From Zooshikella harenae (lineage in GTDB: Bacteria; Pseudomonadota; Gammaproteobacteria; Pseudomonadales; Zooshikellaceae), in the NCBI RefSeq assembly GCF_018837975.1, contig NZ_JAGSOY010000002.1, positions 146,103 through 210,102 of the forward strand: DNA of 64,000 nucleotides, in the 5' to 3' direction. A program made the position numbers and the translations under genes. Below the pieces are notes generated by a model. That model saw nothing but the letters and a program-made list of their open reading frames with translations, searched no databases and was not told the origin of the DNA. Position 1 is the stretch's first letter; each line of letters opens with the position of its first letter. Shown here in pieces: positions 42,438-52,242 of the stretch.

Positions 42438-45074
42438 CTATAGCTGTTCCTTAATTTGATACAACATATCCAGCGCTTGGCGTGGTGTCATATCATCAAT
42501 ATTAAGCTTTTCCAATTTGGCTATAACGGGATGAGGTGCACTTGCAAAAAGGTCGGACTGAATTGGCTCCGCTTTTTTGCGTTTGGAAGTTGGTTTAGAT
42601 ACGACTGATTGCGGTGTATTAGCGTCGATAGTTTGATGATCCACTGCTGCCTGCTGATGAGAATGTGATTCTGCTTCAAGCTGTTGCAGTTTTTCTCGTG
42701 CTAAACCTATAACTGAATGGGGTACGCCTGCAAGTTGTGCTACTTGTAAACCATAACTTTGGTTAGCAGGACCTTCATGAACAGTATGCAGAAATACTAT
42801 ACGTTCATTGTGTTCAGTAGCATTTAGATGAACATTGACTACATTATGATGCGCATCAGGCAAGGCTGTGAGTTCAAAGTAGTGAGTTGCAAACAGTGTA
42901 AATGCTTGTACATGTTGTGCTAAATGTGAGGCGCACGCCCAGGCTAATGACAACCCATCAAAGGTACTGGTTCCCCGACCAATCTCATCCATGAGTACCA
43001 AACTGTTGGGGGTTGCATTATTGAGGATATTCGCAGTCTCAGTCATTTCTACCATAAATGTTGACCGTCCCCCCGCTAGGTCATCAGATGAACCAATACG
43101 GGTAAAAATACGATCAACAATACTGAGCTGGGTTTTAGCGGCAGGCACAAAGCTACCAATATGCGCTAAGAGGGTAATGAGTGCTGTCTGCCGCATATAC
43201 GTCGACTTACCACCCATGTTTGGCCCAGTGATAATCAGCATACGACGATCGTCGGACAGGGAGACGCTATTCGCTACAAATGGCTCATCTAACACCTGCT
43301 CAACGACAGGATGACGACCTTCTTCAATATTTAGTCCTGGGGCATCTATAAATGTTGGCTGGCAGAAATTTAGCGTTTCTGCACGTTCAGCCAGGTTATT
43401 GAGTACATCAAGTGTGGCCAGTGCGGATGCTGTTTCCTGAAGTGCTGCTAAGTCATTAGCCAGCGTTTCTATCAACTGTTCATAAAGCTGCTTTTCCCTT
43501 GCCAGTGCACGACTTTTACTACTTAGTGCTTTATCTTCGAAGGTTTTTAGTTCTGGTGTGATAAAGCGTTCAGCATTTTTTAAGGTTTGTCTGCGAATAT
43601 AATGGGTTGGTGCTTGTTGTGCTTGCTGACGGCTGATTTCAATAAAATAGCCATGAACGCGGTTATACCCCACCTTTAGTGTGCTAATACCTGTTTTTTG
43701 TCGTTCTTCCGCTTCTAGCTTGATGAGGTAATCGCCTGCATTTTCACTGATGGCGCGTAGCTCATCAAGCTCACTATCATAGCCCTCGGCAATAACACCA
43801 CCATCACGAATAACAACAGGAGGGTTAGGTATAATCGCTCGTTGTAGTAGGTCGACAAGTTTGGGGTAAGTGCTGATTTGAGTGACAAGCTTATCAATCA
43901 GGCCACCATCAATTGCTTGCAACAGATTTTGTAAGTCTGGTAATACGGCAAGAGCATCCCGTAAGCGCGCTAAGTCTCGTGGCCGCGAAGAACGAAGTGC
44001 AATACGCGCTAATATTCGTTCAATGTCACCAATCTGTTTTAGGGTTTGGTGTATACCTTCATAGTGGTAATTTTCCAGTAATGCTGTAATGGTTTGTTGC
44101 CGAAGTGCCAGTCTATGGTGGTCACGCAATGGACGGTTTAGCCAACGGTTTAGTAGTCGGCCACCCATTGCTGTGGACGTATGATCCATTACTGATAATA
44201 GGGTGTTATCTCGGCTACCTGATAAATTAGTGGTGATTTCCAAGTTACGGCGGGTGGCGGCATCAAGAATAACACTCTCTTCATGACGATCGACATAGAG
44301 AGCACGTAAGTGAGGTAGTGCAGTGCGCTGGGTTTCTTTCGCGTACTGTAGCAGGCATCCTGCAGCTTCAATCGCTATGGATAAATGCTCACAGCCAAAA
44401 CCAGCCAGGTCTTGAGTACCAAATTGATGAGTGAGTTGTTGGTACGCAGACTCATAATCAAAATCCCAAGGTGCACGTTTTCGAACACCTTTATATGGCT
44501 GTAATAGTGACCCATAATCTTTTTCTTCGCTGACTAAAATTTCAGCGGGCGACAGTCGTTGTAGTTCTGCTTGTGCTGCTTCAAACCCCGTTAATTCGGT
44601 AACATGGAAGCGACCACTGCTAATATCTAAGGTCGCCAGCCCATAGGTTGACTCATGACAGTGAAGCGCGGCCAGTAAATTGTCTTGTCGCTCTTCTAAT
44701 AGTGCTTCGTCACTAATGGTGCCAGGGGTTAAAATGCGTACTACTTTTCTTTCTACAGGACCTTTGCTGGTAGCTGGATCACCCACTTGCTCGCAGATGG
44801 CGACAGATTCCCCTAATTTGACGAGTTTTGCTAAGTAGCCATCAACGGAGTGAAAAGGGATACCCGCCATCGGGATGGGTTCACCTGCAGACTGGCCTCG
44901 AGCTGTTAATGTGATATCCAGCAAGTGGGCAGCTTTTTTTGCATCATCATAAAATAATTCATAGAAATCCCCCATTCGATAAAACACTAGCTCCTCACGG
45001 TGCTGCTGTTTTATCTTCAGGTATTGTTGCATCATGGGGGTGTGTTGAGCCTGTTGTTGCTTTACTTTAGTCAT
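42438..45074 (-). CDS. mutS: DNA mismatch repair protein MutS
   Basis: MutS recognises mismatches and starts repair. The N-terminal clamp has the mismatch-reading Phe and Glu in [11 protein letters not shown]. The core and connector domains follow, and the C-terminal ATPase has [14 protein letters not shown] (Walker A), [16 protein letters not shown] (Walker B/D loop) and the dimer helix-turn-helix. I start at ATG 45074 (MTKVKQQQ, 878 residues); an in-frame TTG at 45083 is less likely. Transcribed convergently with rpoS, as in Pseudomonas. Confidence 0.98.
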   Translation of the reverse strand: MTKVKQQQAQHTPMMQQYLKIKQQHREELVFYRMGDFYELFYDDAKKAAHLLDITLTARGQSAGEPIPMAGIPFHSVDGYLAKLVKLGESVAICEQVGDPATSKGPVERKVVRILTPGTISDEALLEERQDNLLAALHCHESTYGLATLDISSGRFHVTELTGFEAAQAELQRLSPAEILVSEEKDYGSLLQPYKGVRKRAPWDFDYESAYQQLTHQFGTQDLAGFGCEHLSIAIEAAGCLLQYAKETQRTALPHLRALYVDRHEESVILDAATRRNLEITTNLSGSRDNTLLSVMDHTSTAMGGRLLNRWLNRPLRDHHRLALRQQTITALLENYHYEGIHQTLKQIGDIERILARIALRSSRPRDLARLRDALAVLPDLQNLLQAIDGGLIDKLVTQISTYPKLVDLLQRAIIPNPPVVIRDGGVIAEGYDSELDELRAISENAGDYLIKLEAEERQKTGISTLKVGYNRVHGYFIEISRQQAQQAPTHYIRRQTLKNAERFITPELKTFEDKALSSKSRALAREKQLYEQLIETLANDLAALQETASALATLDVLNNLAERAETLNFCQPTFIDAPGLNIEEGRHPVVEQVLDEPFVANSVSLSDDRRMLIITGPNMGGKSTYMRQTALITLLAHIGSFVPAAKTQLSIVDRIFTRIGSSDDLAGGRSTFMVEMTETANILNNATPNSLVLMDEIGRGTSTFDGLSLAWACASHLAQHVQAFTLFATHYFELTALPDAHHNVVNVHLNATEHNERIVFLHTVHEGPANQSYGLQVAQLAGVPHSVIGLAREKLQQLEAESHSHQQAAVDHQTIDANTPQSVVSKPTSKRKKAEPIQSDLFASAPHPVIAKLEKLNIDDMTPRQALDMLYQIKEQL

Positions 45075-45315
45075 CGATAACAAACGATCTCTTTGCTCAC
45101 ATAGGAAAACAGATAATGGGAGAGGATTTTAAGGGTTTATTATTCACTGACAACCGACTTTTGATAATAATGACAAAAGTCCTTGTTCTGAATAGGGAGA
45201 GATCGAATAAACTCTCAAGGAATATAGAGCAGTCGTCGTATTTTTTCAGTTAAATCGCGTTACATTACCCATTAGATTGTACGATTGAAAGTTTTGAACA
45301 ATGTGTGGTGAATAC

Positions 45316-45813
45316 ATGGATACATTTGAAGATCAGGCTTATGTTCTTGCTGAAACTGTGGGTCAAGCGCTCAAACAAAGTGAGTTGAAGTTAGCAACAG
45401 CAGAGTCTTGTACAGGTGGATGGGTTGCCCAAGAAGTTACGGCAGTGCCTGGCAGTTCTGCATGGTTTGAAGGTGGTTTTGTGACCTATTCGAATGAGGC
45501 TAAACACCACATGTTGGGTGTTTCACTCGCAGTGCTAGAAGAGTTCGGGGCAGTAAGTGAGCCTGTTGTAATACAAATGGCAGAAGGTGTTTTGCAGAAT
45601 ACTCGAGCAGATCTTGCTATTGCCATCAGTGGCATTGCAGGGCCAACAGGTGGAAGCCATGTCAAGCCAGTGGGTACGGTGTGGGTTGCATGGTCTGCTG
45701 CTGGCCGTCAGACATTGACCAAGCACTTTGAGTTTAATGGCGATCGTCGTCAAATTCGTCAGCAAGCAGTGTTGGCTGCGCTCACAGGTATAATGGATCG
45801 ACTAAGGAATTAA
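45316..45813 (+). CDS. pncC: Nicotinamide-nucleotide amidase (CinA C-terminal family)
   Basis: PncC deamidates NMN to nicotinate mononucleotide in the pyridine nucleotide cycle. The active-site segment is TAESCTGGWVAQEVT, followed by SSAWFEGGFVTYSNEAK and AISGIAGPTGG. Only the C-terminal domain of CinA is present, the usual form upstream of recA. I start at ATG 45316 (MDTFEDQAY, 165 residues) by comparison with E. coli PncC; ATG 45301 is in frame but less typical. Confidence 0.95.
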   Translation: MDTFEDQAYVLAETVGQALKQSELKLATAESCTGGWVAQEVTAVPGSSAWFEGGFVTYSNEAKHHMLGVSLAVLEEFGAVSEPVVIQMAEGVLQNTRADLAIAISGIAGPTGGSHVKPVGTVWVAWSAAGRQTLTKHFEFNGDRRQIRQQAVLAALTGIMDRLRN

Positions 45814-46059
45814 GATACGTTTAGCGCTACAAAGCTATAACCGTTTACCAAAAATGCTCAGTTTTATCTTTAGATGTACGTATATGGTTATATAATGAAC
45901 GCTGGATTGTTTTCATACTGTTATTGTCTCATTAAAAATCTTCCATCTGATTGCAAGTCATAAGAATTGAGCTTGAGGGTAAGTGCCTGGTGGTAGAGAG
46001 ATGATCTAGTTAAAAAAATACTGTTTTATACTAGGCGGAATGGGAAATCTATGACATAA

Positions 46060-46079
46060 TACTGAATATATATACAGTA
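46060..46079 (+). promoter_or_regulatory. LexA box (SOS operator) upstream of recA
   Basis: TACTGAATATATATACAGTA matches the gammaproteobacterial LexA consensus TACTGTATATATATACAGTA at 19 of 20 positions, with CTG-N10-CAG intact. It lies 49 bases before the recA ATG, in the position expected for SOS control of recA and recX. Confidence 0.93.
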
Positions 46080-46128
46080 CTGGTGTTCCTCGCCTGTTTC
46101 GTCCTTTTGCTTCACGAGGTGCGATTTG

Positions 46129-47196
46129 ATGGATGACAACAAGAAAAAAGCCTTAGCCGCTGCAGTTTCCCAAATCGAACGACAGTTTGGGAAAGGTGCC
46201 ATCATGCGGATGGGTGATCATAAACAAGAAGCTATTCCAGCCATTTCAACAGGCTCATTAGGTTTGGATATTGCTTTGGGTATTGGTGGCTTACCAAAAG
46301 GACGTATCGTTGAAATCTATGGACCAGAGTCATCTGGTAAAACAACATTAACGCTGCAGGTCATTGCTGAAGCACAAAAACAAGGAGCTACCTGTGCCTT
46401 TGTCGATGCGGAGCATGCTCTTGACCCTGAATATGCACGTAAACTAGGGGTAAGTGTTGATAATCTTTATGTATCTCAGCCCGATACTGGAGAGCAAGCG
46501 CTTGAAATCACTGACATGTTGGTTCGTTCCGGCGCGGTTGATGTCATTATCGTTGACTCTGTTGCAGCGTTAACACCTAAGGCTGAAATTGAAGGCGAAA
46601 TGGGTGATACTCATGTGGGTCTTCAAGCCCGTCTTATGTCGCAAGCCTTGAGGAAAATTACGGGTAATATTAAACAGGCGAACTGTCTGGTTGTCTTTAT
46701 TAACCAAATCAGAATGAAAATAGGCGTCATGTTTGGCAACCCCGAAACGACAACAGGAGGAAATGCGCTCAAGTTTTATGCATCTGTGCGTTTGGATATT
46801 CGTCGTACAGGATCCGTCAAGCAAGGTGAAGAAGTAACTGGTAATGAAACTCGAGTAAAAGTAGTTAAAAATAAGGTTTCTCCTCCTTTCCGTCAGGCTG
46901 AGTTCCAAATCCTTTATGGTAAAGGTATTTATCATATGGGTGAAGTTATTGACCTTGGTGTTAAAGATGGCTTTGTTGATAAAGCGGGTGCTTGGTACTC
47001 CTACAATGGAAACAAAATTGGCCAAGGAAAAGCGAATGCAGCGCAGTTTTTAGAAGATAATCCTGAAATTGCCTGGGAAATAGAGAAAAAAATACGTCAG
47101 AAGCATGGCACACTTACCAGTGAGGATGCACCTCAAGAAGCAGTTGAGCCTGTGACTAAAGAAAAGAAAGGAAAATCAAAAGCTACAACTGAGTAG
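46129..47196 (+). CDS. recA: Recombinase RecA
   Basis: RecA forms nucleoprotein filaments for homologous recombination and triggers LexA cleavage. Walker A is [10 protein letters not shown]; the L1/L2 loops are near [20 protein letters not shown] and [20 protein letters not shown] start at ATG 46129 (MDDNKKKAL, 355 residues); GAGG lies 10 bases upstream. A nearly perfect LexA box lies upstream. recX follows 88 bases later with a hairpin in between. Confidence 0.99.
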   Translation: MDDNKKKALAAAVSQIERQFGKGAIMRMGDHKQEAIPAISTGSLGLDIALGIGGLPKGRIVEIYGPESSGKTTLTLQVIAEAQKQGATCAFVDAEHALDPEYARKLGVSVDNLYVSQPDTGEQALEITDMLVRSGAVDVIIVDSVAALTPKAEIEGEMGDTHVGLQARLMSQALRKITGNIKQANCLVVFINQIRMKIGVMFGNPETTTGGNALKFYASVRLDIRRTGSVKQGEEVTGNETRVKVVKNKVSPPFRQAEFQILYGKGIYHMGEVIDLGVKDGFVDKAGAWYSYNGNKIGQGKANAAQFLEDNPEIAWEIEKKIRQKHGTLTSEDAPQEAVEPVTKEKKGKSKATTE

Positions 47197-47224
47197 TCTT
47201 GATTATCTGGTATCTATGATAAAA

Positions 47225-47248
47225 GGTATACCTGCATACGGGTATACC
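47225..47248 (+). terminator. Hairpin between recA and recX
   Basis: GGTATACC (47225-47232) and GGTATACC (47241-47248) form a perfect stem with an 8-nt loop, 29 bases after the recA stop. No T run follows. It may attenuate read-through into recX, as the hairpin at this place does in E. coli. Confidence 0.55.
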
Positions 47249-47284
47249 GAGCGTTTCTAAACAAACAGTTTACACTCGTATTGT

Positions 47285-47728
47285 ATGACCATTTCTCTCG
47301 CCGTTCTGCGACAGTCAGCACTAACACTGTTGGCTCGTCGCGATTTTTCTTCTGCGGAACTAACTTCACGACTCCGACAAAAGACAACAGATGAAAATCT
47401 TATCCAGCAAGTGATTGAACAGTTACTTGAAAAAGGCTGGTTAGATGACCATCGAGCTGCTGCATCGTTTGTTAGGCAACGTATAGATAGAGGTCATGGG
47501 CCTCTGCGTATCTGTCAGGACATGCGTGCTCGTGGATTTACTGGCGAAATGGTAGAGCAAACATTGGAAGAGCAAGAGCCTGATTGGGAAGAGGTTGCAC
47601 TACTTGCATGGCAAAGGAAGTTTTCATCTATACCTAAAAATGATAAGGAAAAAGCCAAGCAAATACGCTTCTTACAATATAGAGGTTTTTCATACGATAT
47701 AATTCGGTGTGTATTGAACCGAGAATAA
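47285..47728 (+). CDS. recX: Recombination regulatory protein RecX
   Basis: RecX inhibits RecA filament growth. The 147-residue helical protein shows the family pattern: ALTLLARRDFSSAELTSRL, a central GWLDDHRAAASFVRQRIDRGHGPLRI and the C-terminal RFLQYRGFSYDIIRCVL. It follows recA in the usual order. It is the last gene of the conserved chromosomal block; the following DNA is accessory in character. Confidence 0.95.
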   Translation: MTISLAVLRQSALTLLARRDFSSAELTSRLRQKTTDENLIQQVIEQLLEKGWLDDHRAAASFVRQRIDRGHGPLRICQDMRARGFTGEMVEQTLEEQEPDWEEVALLAWQRKFSSIPKNDKEKAKQIRFLQYRGFSYDIIRCVLNRE

Positions 47729-48340
47729 CAAATAACACTTTTTGTATCCTTACGCTTTAAAAGCCGATTTACCTAGGCCCTTCTGGTCACAAAGTCTGAA
47801 TAACATTCGATGAGCACGCCGTGAATCCTTCCCTGAAGGCTTGGGCGTCGCATCCTTGCGGCAAACAATTAGACGCATATAACCCTGTCTTTGTTTGTCT
47901 ATCAGAATACTACAGCACTTCTTTTTAAATTCTTGGGAATAGCAAGATGTTGGTTTGCCTTAACTTTAAAAATGACTATACGCATTGTTAGTACATATTA
48001 TTACAATTTATGCTGATTAGTTAGTCTATCCTGAAAATCATTATGACTAATAGTTTATTTTTGTTAAAAATAGAGTATTGACAATAGATTTTTCTTGGCA
48101 AATAGAAAAAGTAAATAAGACTGAATAGCTGATTGTTAGGTGAAAATATTCACTATTTTTTATGATGAGGATGAAAAATTGCGACAAAAAAAGACAAAAA
48201 AATAGTTGTCTTAACTAGAGTCTGATGTATTGTTATTTTTATGAAGAACAATACTGATTGTCATACACATGTTAGTATGATGTTGTGAGATTTTAGTGTC
48301 GTATTAATAGTAATGAGTGCATAGTAAAAAGGAATTTATA
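47729..48340. other. AT-rich intergenic region holding a diverged repeat copy
   Basis: The 612 bases between recX and the next gene hold repeat copy B (about 47735-48015, listed separately) and an AT-rich remainder. A TTGACA at 48078-48083 could be a -35 element, but the hexamer 17 bases later (AATAGA) is poor, so I do not call a promoter. Confidence 0.5.
47735..48015 (-). repeat. Diverged third copy (B) of the CAGGGCAA-ended repeat
   Basis: This stretch aligns with the two better copies at 56.0 and 59.9 kb in the orientation of the latter. It shares an identical 19-mer with copy A (reverse strand of GGGAAGGATTCACGGCGTG, at 47815-47833), the GCCGCAAGGA stretch, and GGAATAGCAAGATG near its right part. 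Terminal inverted repeats are not recognisable, so the ends are approximate. It begins just after the recX stop codon. A 42-codon minus-strand ORF (47750-47878) lies in it, but see the separate finding on coding potential. Confidence 0.7.
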
Positions 48341-48859
48341 ATGCCCTCGATTTTGTTTGTTAAATCACTTCTTTTAGGTTTATTTTTGTTTAGTCAATTA
48401 GCTTATTCGCATACAAGCTTTATCTCATTCTATAATATTATACTTAAATCTGGTTTTGGTTATATTTATGGTTCATTTTCGCAACAGGGAGTGGATATTG
48501 CGCTAGGAAGTTATTATGGCAAAGCACGTTATAGTGAATTAAATATAAAAGAAAAAGAAAAACTATTGAGCCGCTATTTGTTGGATAATATAAGCATAAA
48601 AGTTGGCGGTGAAAAAATTGTATTAAATGTAAATAATGTGCGATTTGGTAATCATGAAACGAATGTTGATATTAATATGCTTAATGTGCTAAAGAAAGTA
48701 AATGAGTTGGATGTTAAAATAACTGCCATGTCAGAGATTAGAAATCAGCAAAACGTGGTTGTGTTAAAATTTGAAAATAAAAAAGAAAAAATGATTTTAT
48801 CGAGGAAGAATGATTTTAAGTATAAAGTGCTAGGTGAAACTAGTGGAATGATGAAGTAA
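48341..48859 (+). CDS. Small secreted protein of unknown function preceding the oxidase genes
   Basis: I start at ATG 48341, with AAGGA 7 bases upstream; it gives a clear Sec signal peptide (MPSILFVKSLLLGLFLFSQLAYS, cut before HTS). The mature protein of about 150 residues starts HTSFISFYNIILKSGFGYIYG and is predicted mostly beta with a short helical stretch (LNIKEKEKLLSRYLLDNISI). The layout faintly recalls the periplasmic N-terminal domain of HupE/UreJ-like or DUF6702 proteins, but I cannot assign it. It ends in a Lys-rich segment. It lies 127 bases upstream of the first multicopper oxidase on the same strand and may belong with it. Confidence 0.7.
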   Translation: MPSILFVKSLLLGLFLFSQLAYSHTSFISFYNIILKSGFGYIYGSFSQQGVDIALGSYYGKARYSELNIKEKEKLLSRYLLDNISIKVGGEKIVLNVNNVRFGNHETNVDINMLNVLKKVNELDVKITAMSEIRNQQNVVVLKFENKKEKMILSRKNDFKYKVLGETSGMMK

Positions 48860-48986
48860 AAGATTGGTTTGAACTCGAAATAAGCAGTTAATAATTATCA
48901 TGTTGAGCCTTATTTGGCTTCAAAATGGTGAGCTTGTTTGAGGTGACGCCCTAAGATTAAAATTTTCAAATTGGAAAGGTAATGTA

Positions 48987-50573
48987 ATGGACCGCAGGAA
49001 CTTTATTAAATATGGAGCTACATTATCATCAGGATTGGCGTTTAGTTCTGTGGGGCTTTCTGCGCTAAATTCTTCAGGATCTTCCGAAGGGCTTAATTAT
49101 CAGCAAAAAAAACAGATTTCAGAATATAATCCATTATATATACCACCGCTATTGTATAACCCTTTCGCTAAACGTTATCGTATGCCAACGTTATATGTAC
49201 AAGATACACTCCATGAATTTTATCCTGAAAAGAAATCCCCTGCCACAGGACTTTCAACTTTACAGCATCACTGCTCATATTTTGGTCCAACTATCAAAGT
49301 TAAACAAGGAGATGTTGTAGACTTTTCTATTGTTAATTTACGACAAGAACCTGTTACAAATCATTGGCATGGGCTACATATACCTGGTCGTTTAGATGGT
49401 GGGCCTCATCAAATGATTCAGCCAGGTGAAACTTGGAATATAACCATGCCTATTCGGCAAGAAGCAGCTACTTGCTGGTACCATGATCATACCTGTGGCA
49501 AAACTGCTGAACATGTTTATTTTGGCCATGCAGGTTTGTTTTTGATAGAAGATACTCATAGTGCTTTTTTGGGAATTCCGGATATTTATGGCGTTAATGA
49601 AATTCCAGTTATTGTTCATGATAAGCTTTTTAACACGAATTTTGAGCAAATTTATGACTTAAGAGGTGGTCCTATCTTTTTAGGAGATAGTATATTAGTG
49701 AATGGTACGATAAAACCATATTGTAAAGTAAACCCTGGCTGGGTGCGTTTAAGAATATTAAACGGTGCGAATGATAGACACTTTGACTTTTACTTTAAGG
49801 ATGGACGAAGTTTTTATGTTATTGCAGGAGATGGTGGTTTTTTAAACCAACCGGTACAAATTGATCAACTTACGTTGTACTCAGGAGAGCGTGCTGAAAT
49901 TATGATTGATCTATCGCAGGATGGTGGTGGTATTATCGATCTAATGGCTAAAACAATCGTTGTTGATCCAGGTGGCGGTGACTTGTTTGTTAAAATTATG
50001 CGACTGGCTATTGAAGATAGTTTTGAGCTTCCTGCTGCTTTACCATCTCGGTTAAGGAAAAAATGGATCAACTGGGAGGAAGAAATTAAATCAGCACCTC
50101 AAGTTATATCCAGATCTTTTGATTTAAGTAGTAATAGTACTCTAACGGAAATGTATATAAATAATAAAGCCTATGACATGAAAGTTATAAATGATATTGT
50201 TCCTCGTGGGGTTCTTGAAGTATGGGAGGTTAAGTCTCTGCGAGGAGGACATCCCTTTCATGTGCATGGTTGTTCATTTCTTGTTATGGAGATTGATGAC
50301 GAGCCTCCTCCAGATGAGTTTAAAGGCTGGAAAGATACAGTGGTATTACCATTGCCAGAGCCAGGTACTCCTGTAGGTAAATACTACAAGGCAAAAATTT
50401 TAGTAAAATTTGATCATACAACCTATCGTGCTAACACTAGTAATCAGAATATTAGTGGTTTAAAAGACCAAAAAGAGTTGATCTATCACTTTCCCTATAT
50501 GTATCACTGTCATTTACTTGAGCATGAAGATAAAGGTATGATGGGGCAGTTTATAGTGTACGATGAAGCCTGA
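48987..50573 (+). CDS. Tat-exported multicopper oxidase, copy 1, all copper ligands present
   Basis: A three-cupredoxin-domain oxidase of the CotA/bilirubin-oxidase type. The N-terminus (MDRRNFIKYGATLSSG) is a twin-arginine signal, as for proteins that fold with copper before export. Ligand motifs in order: NHWHG (His 126, 128), CWYHDH (His 166, 168), GHPFHVHG (His 422, 425, 427) and YHCHLLEHEDKGM (His 507, Cys 508, His 509, His 513, Met 518). This full set supports types 1, 2 and 3 copper and a Met axial ligand. The substrate could be a phenol, bilirubin-like pigment or metal ion; the sequence does not decide. AAAGG precedes the ATG. Copy 2 begins 26 bases after its stop. Confidence 0.93.
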   Translation: MDRRNFIKYGATLSSGLAFSSVGLSALNSSGSSEGLNYQQKKQISEYNPLYIPPLLYNPFAKRYRMPTLYVQDTLHEFYPEKKSPATGLSTLQHHCSYFGPTIKVKQGDVVDFSIVNLRQEPVTNHWHGLHIPGRLDGGPHQMIQPGETWNITMPIRQEAATCWYHDHTCGKTAEHVYFGHAGLFLIEDTHSAFLGIPDIYGVNEIPVIVHDKLFNTNFEQIYDLRGGPIFLGDSILVNGTIKPYCKVNPGWVRLRILNGANDRHFDFYFKDGRSFYVIAGDGGFLNQPVQIDQLTLYSGERAEIMIDLSQDGGGIIDLMAKTIVVDPGGGDLFVKIMRLAIEDSFELPAALPSRLRKKWINWEEEIKSAPQVISRSFDLSSNSTLTEMYINNKAYDMKVINDIVPRGVLEVWEVKSLRGGHPFHVHGCSFLVMEIDDEPPPDEFKGWKDTVVLPLPEPGTPVGKYYKAKILVKFDHTTYRANTSNQNISGLKDQKELIYHFPYMYHCHLLEHEDKGMMGQFIVYDEA

Positions 50574-50599
50574 AAATTTAATTATAATAAGGTAAAGGA

Positions 50600-52105
50600 A
50601 TGGATCGACGTCAGTTTTTAACTGTTGCGTCTGGAGTGGGCGCATTAGGTGTTTTGTATTCTGGCTTAAAAACAGATGATATAAAGTACGAAGTAGAGTT
50701 AACTGAAAGTGATAATTTACTGTATATTCCTCCAATACTGAATGATCCATTTTCTGACTTTTATAGCCTACCAACCTTAACGATAAATAATAAAACACAT
50801 AGTTTTTTTCATAATATTGTATCTTCTTCTATAGGTTTATCTTCATCAAAGCATCAACTGGATTACTTAGGCCCAACGATAAAAGTAAAACGTGGCGATG
50901 TTGTTAAATTATCGATTAAAAACCAAACTAATGAAGTAACTATGAATCACTGGCATGGTTTGCATATTCCAGGAAGTGTTGATGGCAGCCCCCACCAGTT
51001 GATAAATCCAGGAGAAAGTTGGAACACTACATTACATATTCAGCAAGAAGCTGCTACTTGTTGGTATCATCCATTATGTTATGAGTTGGGTGTTCAACAG
51101 ATGTACTTAGGCTATGCGGGGCTTATGATTGTTGAAGATGAAAATAATAAATCATTGAATATGCCTGTCACATATGGTTTGGATGATATTCCGCTTATTG
51201 TTCAGGATAAAAATTTTGATAGTGAAGGGAAGGAAATATTTAATCTCAACACACGCTACAGGGGGAACACATTAGTTATCAATGGCACCGTTAAGCCATA
51301 TATTTCTGTTTCACCTGGCTGGGTTCGTTTTCGGATTGTAAATGCTACACAAAGTCGGATTTTGGATTTTTCTTTTACTAACGACTCAATATTTTACCAA
51401 ATTGCAACAGATGGCGGAATGTTGAATGCCCCCATTGCTATGCAAAAAGCAAGAGTAGCCCCAGGTCAGCGCTGTGAGCTAATGCTCTTAATTGAAGAAA
51501 AACAGCAAAATATTGCAATTAACATTGCGGATACTTTTTGGAATGATTTATCAGTTCTTGCGCTAAAAGTATTGGTAGAAGATGTGGCTTGTACTGAAAC
51601 GGTCTTACCCAATAAATTGAGGCATAATAGTCTCAATGTTAACTTTAATCTGGTAGATACATTGCCAATAGTAAAAAAAATATCAACAGACGAAGTTGAA
51701 ACAGCAAAAAAAAATATATTGGAAAAAACAATCTTCAATATGAATGAAATTGAGAGTGCTGTTGTTCGTGATAAAGATGAAGTTTGGGTGGTACAAGTAA
51801 AGGGGAATTATACTTTTCATATCTCTGGAGCTTCATTTCTAGTAGTTAGTATAAATGGCATTCCTCCTGAAAATTGTGGATGGCAGGATACTATTACAAT
51901 AGGGGGAAGGGGGAATGAATTGCATCAAATGAAGATACTCATTAGTTTTAATACGACCACATATCGGCATGGTGTAAACCAGTTTCAAGCTGCCTATAAT
52001 CCGACTAACTTGAAGTATCATGTTCCTTACTTATATCACCTTGTAAGCATTGATGAGCAGGGTGTTAGTAAGATCGGTCAATTTTCAGTTATTGAACAGA
52101 CATAA
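50600..52105 (+). CDS. Degenerate multicopper oxidase homologue, copy 2, type 1 copper site lost
   Basis: It aligns end to end with its neighbours (501 residues) and has an intact twin-arginine signal (MDRRQFLTVASG) and a good ribosome site (AAGG). The first motif is kept (NHWHG, His 117, 119). The others are eroded: CWYHPL (second His replaced by Leu 159), NYTFHISG (type 1 His to Tyr 404, His 407 kept, third His to Ser 409) and LYHLVSIDEQGVSKIG (His 480 kept; Cys to Leu 481, His to Val 482, His to Glu 486, Met to Lys 491). All four type 1 ligands and three of six type 3 His are gone; both type 2 His remain. It cannot be a normal laccase. The open frame suggests a retained non-oxidase role. 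Confidence 0.9.
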   Translation: MDRRQFLTVASGVGALGVLYSGLKTDDIKYEVELTESDNLLYIPPILNDPFSDFYSLPTLTINNKTHSFFHNIVSSSIGLSSSKHQLDYLGPTIKVKRGDVVKLSIKNQTNEVTMNHWHGLHIPGSVDGSPHQLINPGESWNTTLHIQQEAATCWYHPLCYELGVQQMYLGYAGLMIVEDENNKSLNMPVTYGLDDIPLIVQDKNFDSEGKEIFNLNTRYRGNTLVINGTVKPYISVSPGWVRFRIVNATQSRILDFSFTNDSIFYQIATDGGMLNAPIAMQKARVAPGQRCELMLLIEEKQQNIAINIADTFWNDLSVLALKVLVEDVACTETVLPNKLRHNSLNVNFNLVDTLPIVKKISTDEVETAKKNILEKTIFNMNEIESAVVRDKDEVWVVQVKGNYTFHISGASFLVVSINGIPPENCGWQDTITIGGRGNELHQMKILISFNTTTYRHGVNQFQAAYNPTNLKYHVPYLYHLVSIDEQGVSKIGQFSVIEQT

Positions 52106-52242
52106 ACTTTATAATCAGATATATTGAAACTCTTGTAAAAATGCAGGCTTACCTCTTTAGAAGTACTTGAAGTTTTATATTAAAAACAAAAATAAATAAA
52201 AAATTATTCATGTTTAGTATATAAAAATTAAAGGGTATATAT

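Noticed and set aside
48078..48106. TTGACA at 48078 as promoter of the secreted-protein gene
   Set aside because: The hexamer 17 bases downstream (AATAGA) matches the -10 consensus at only three positions.
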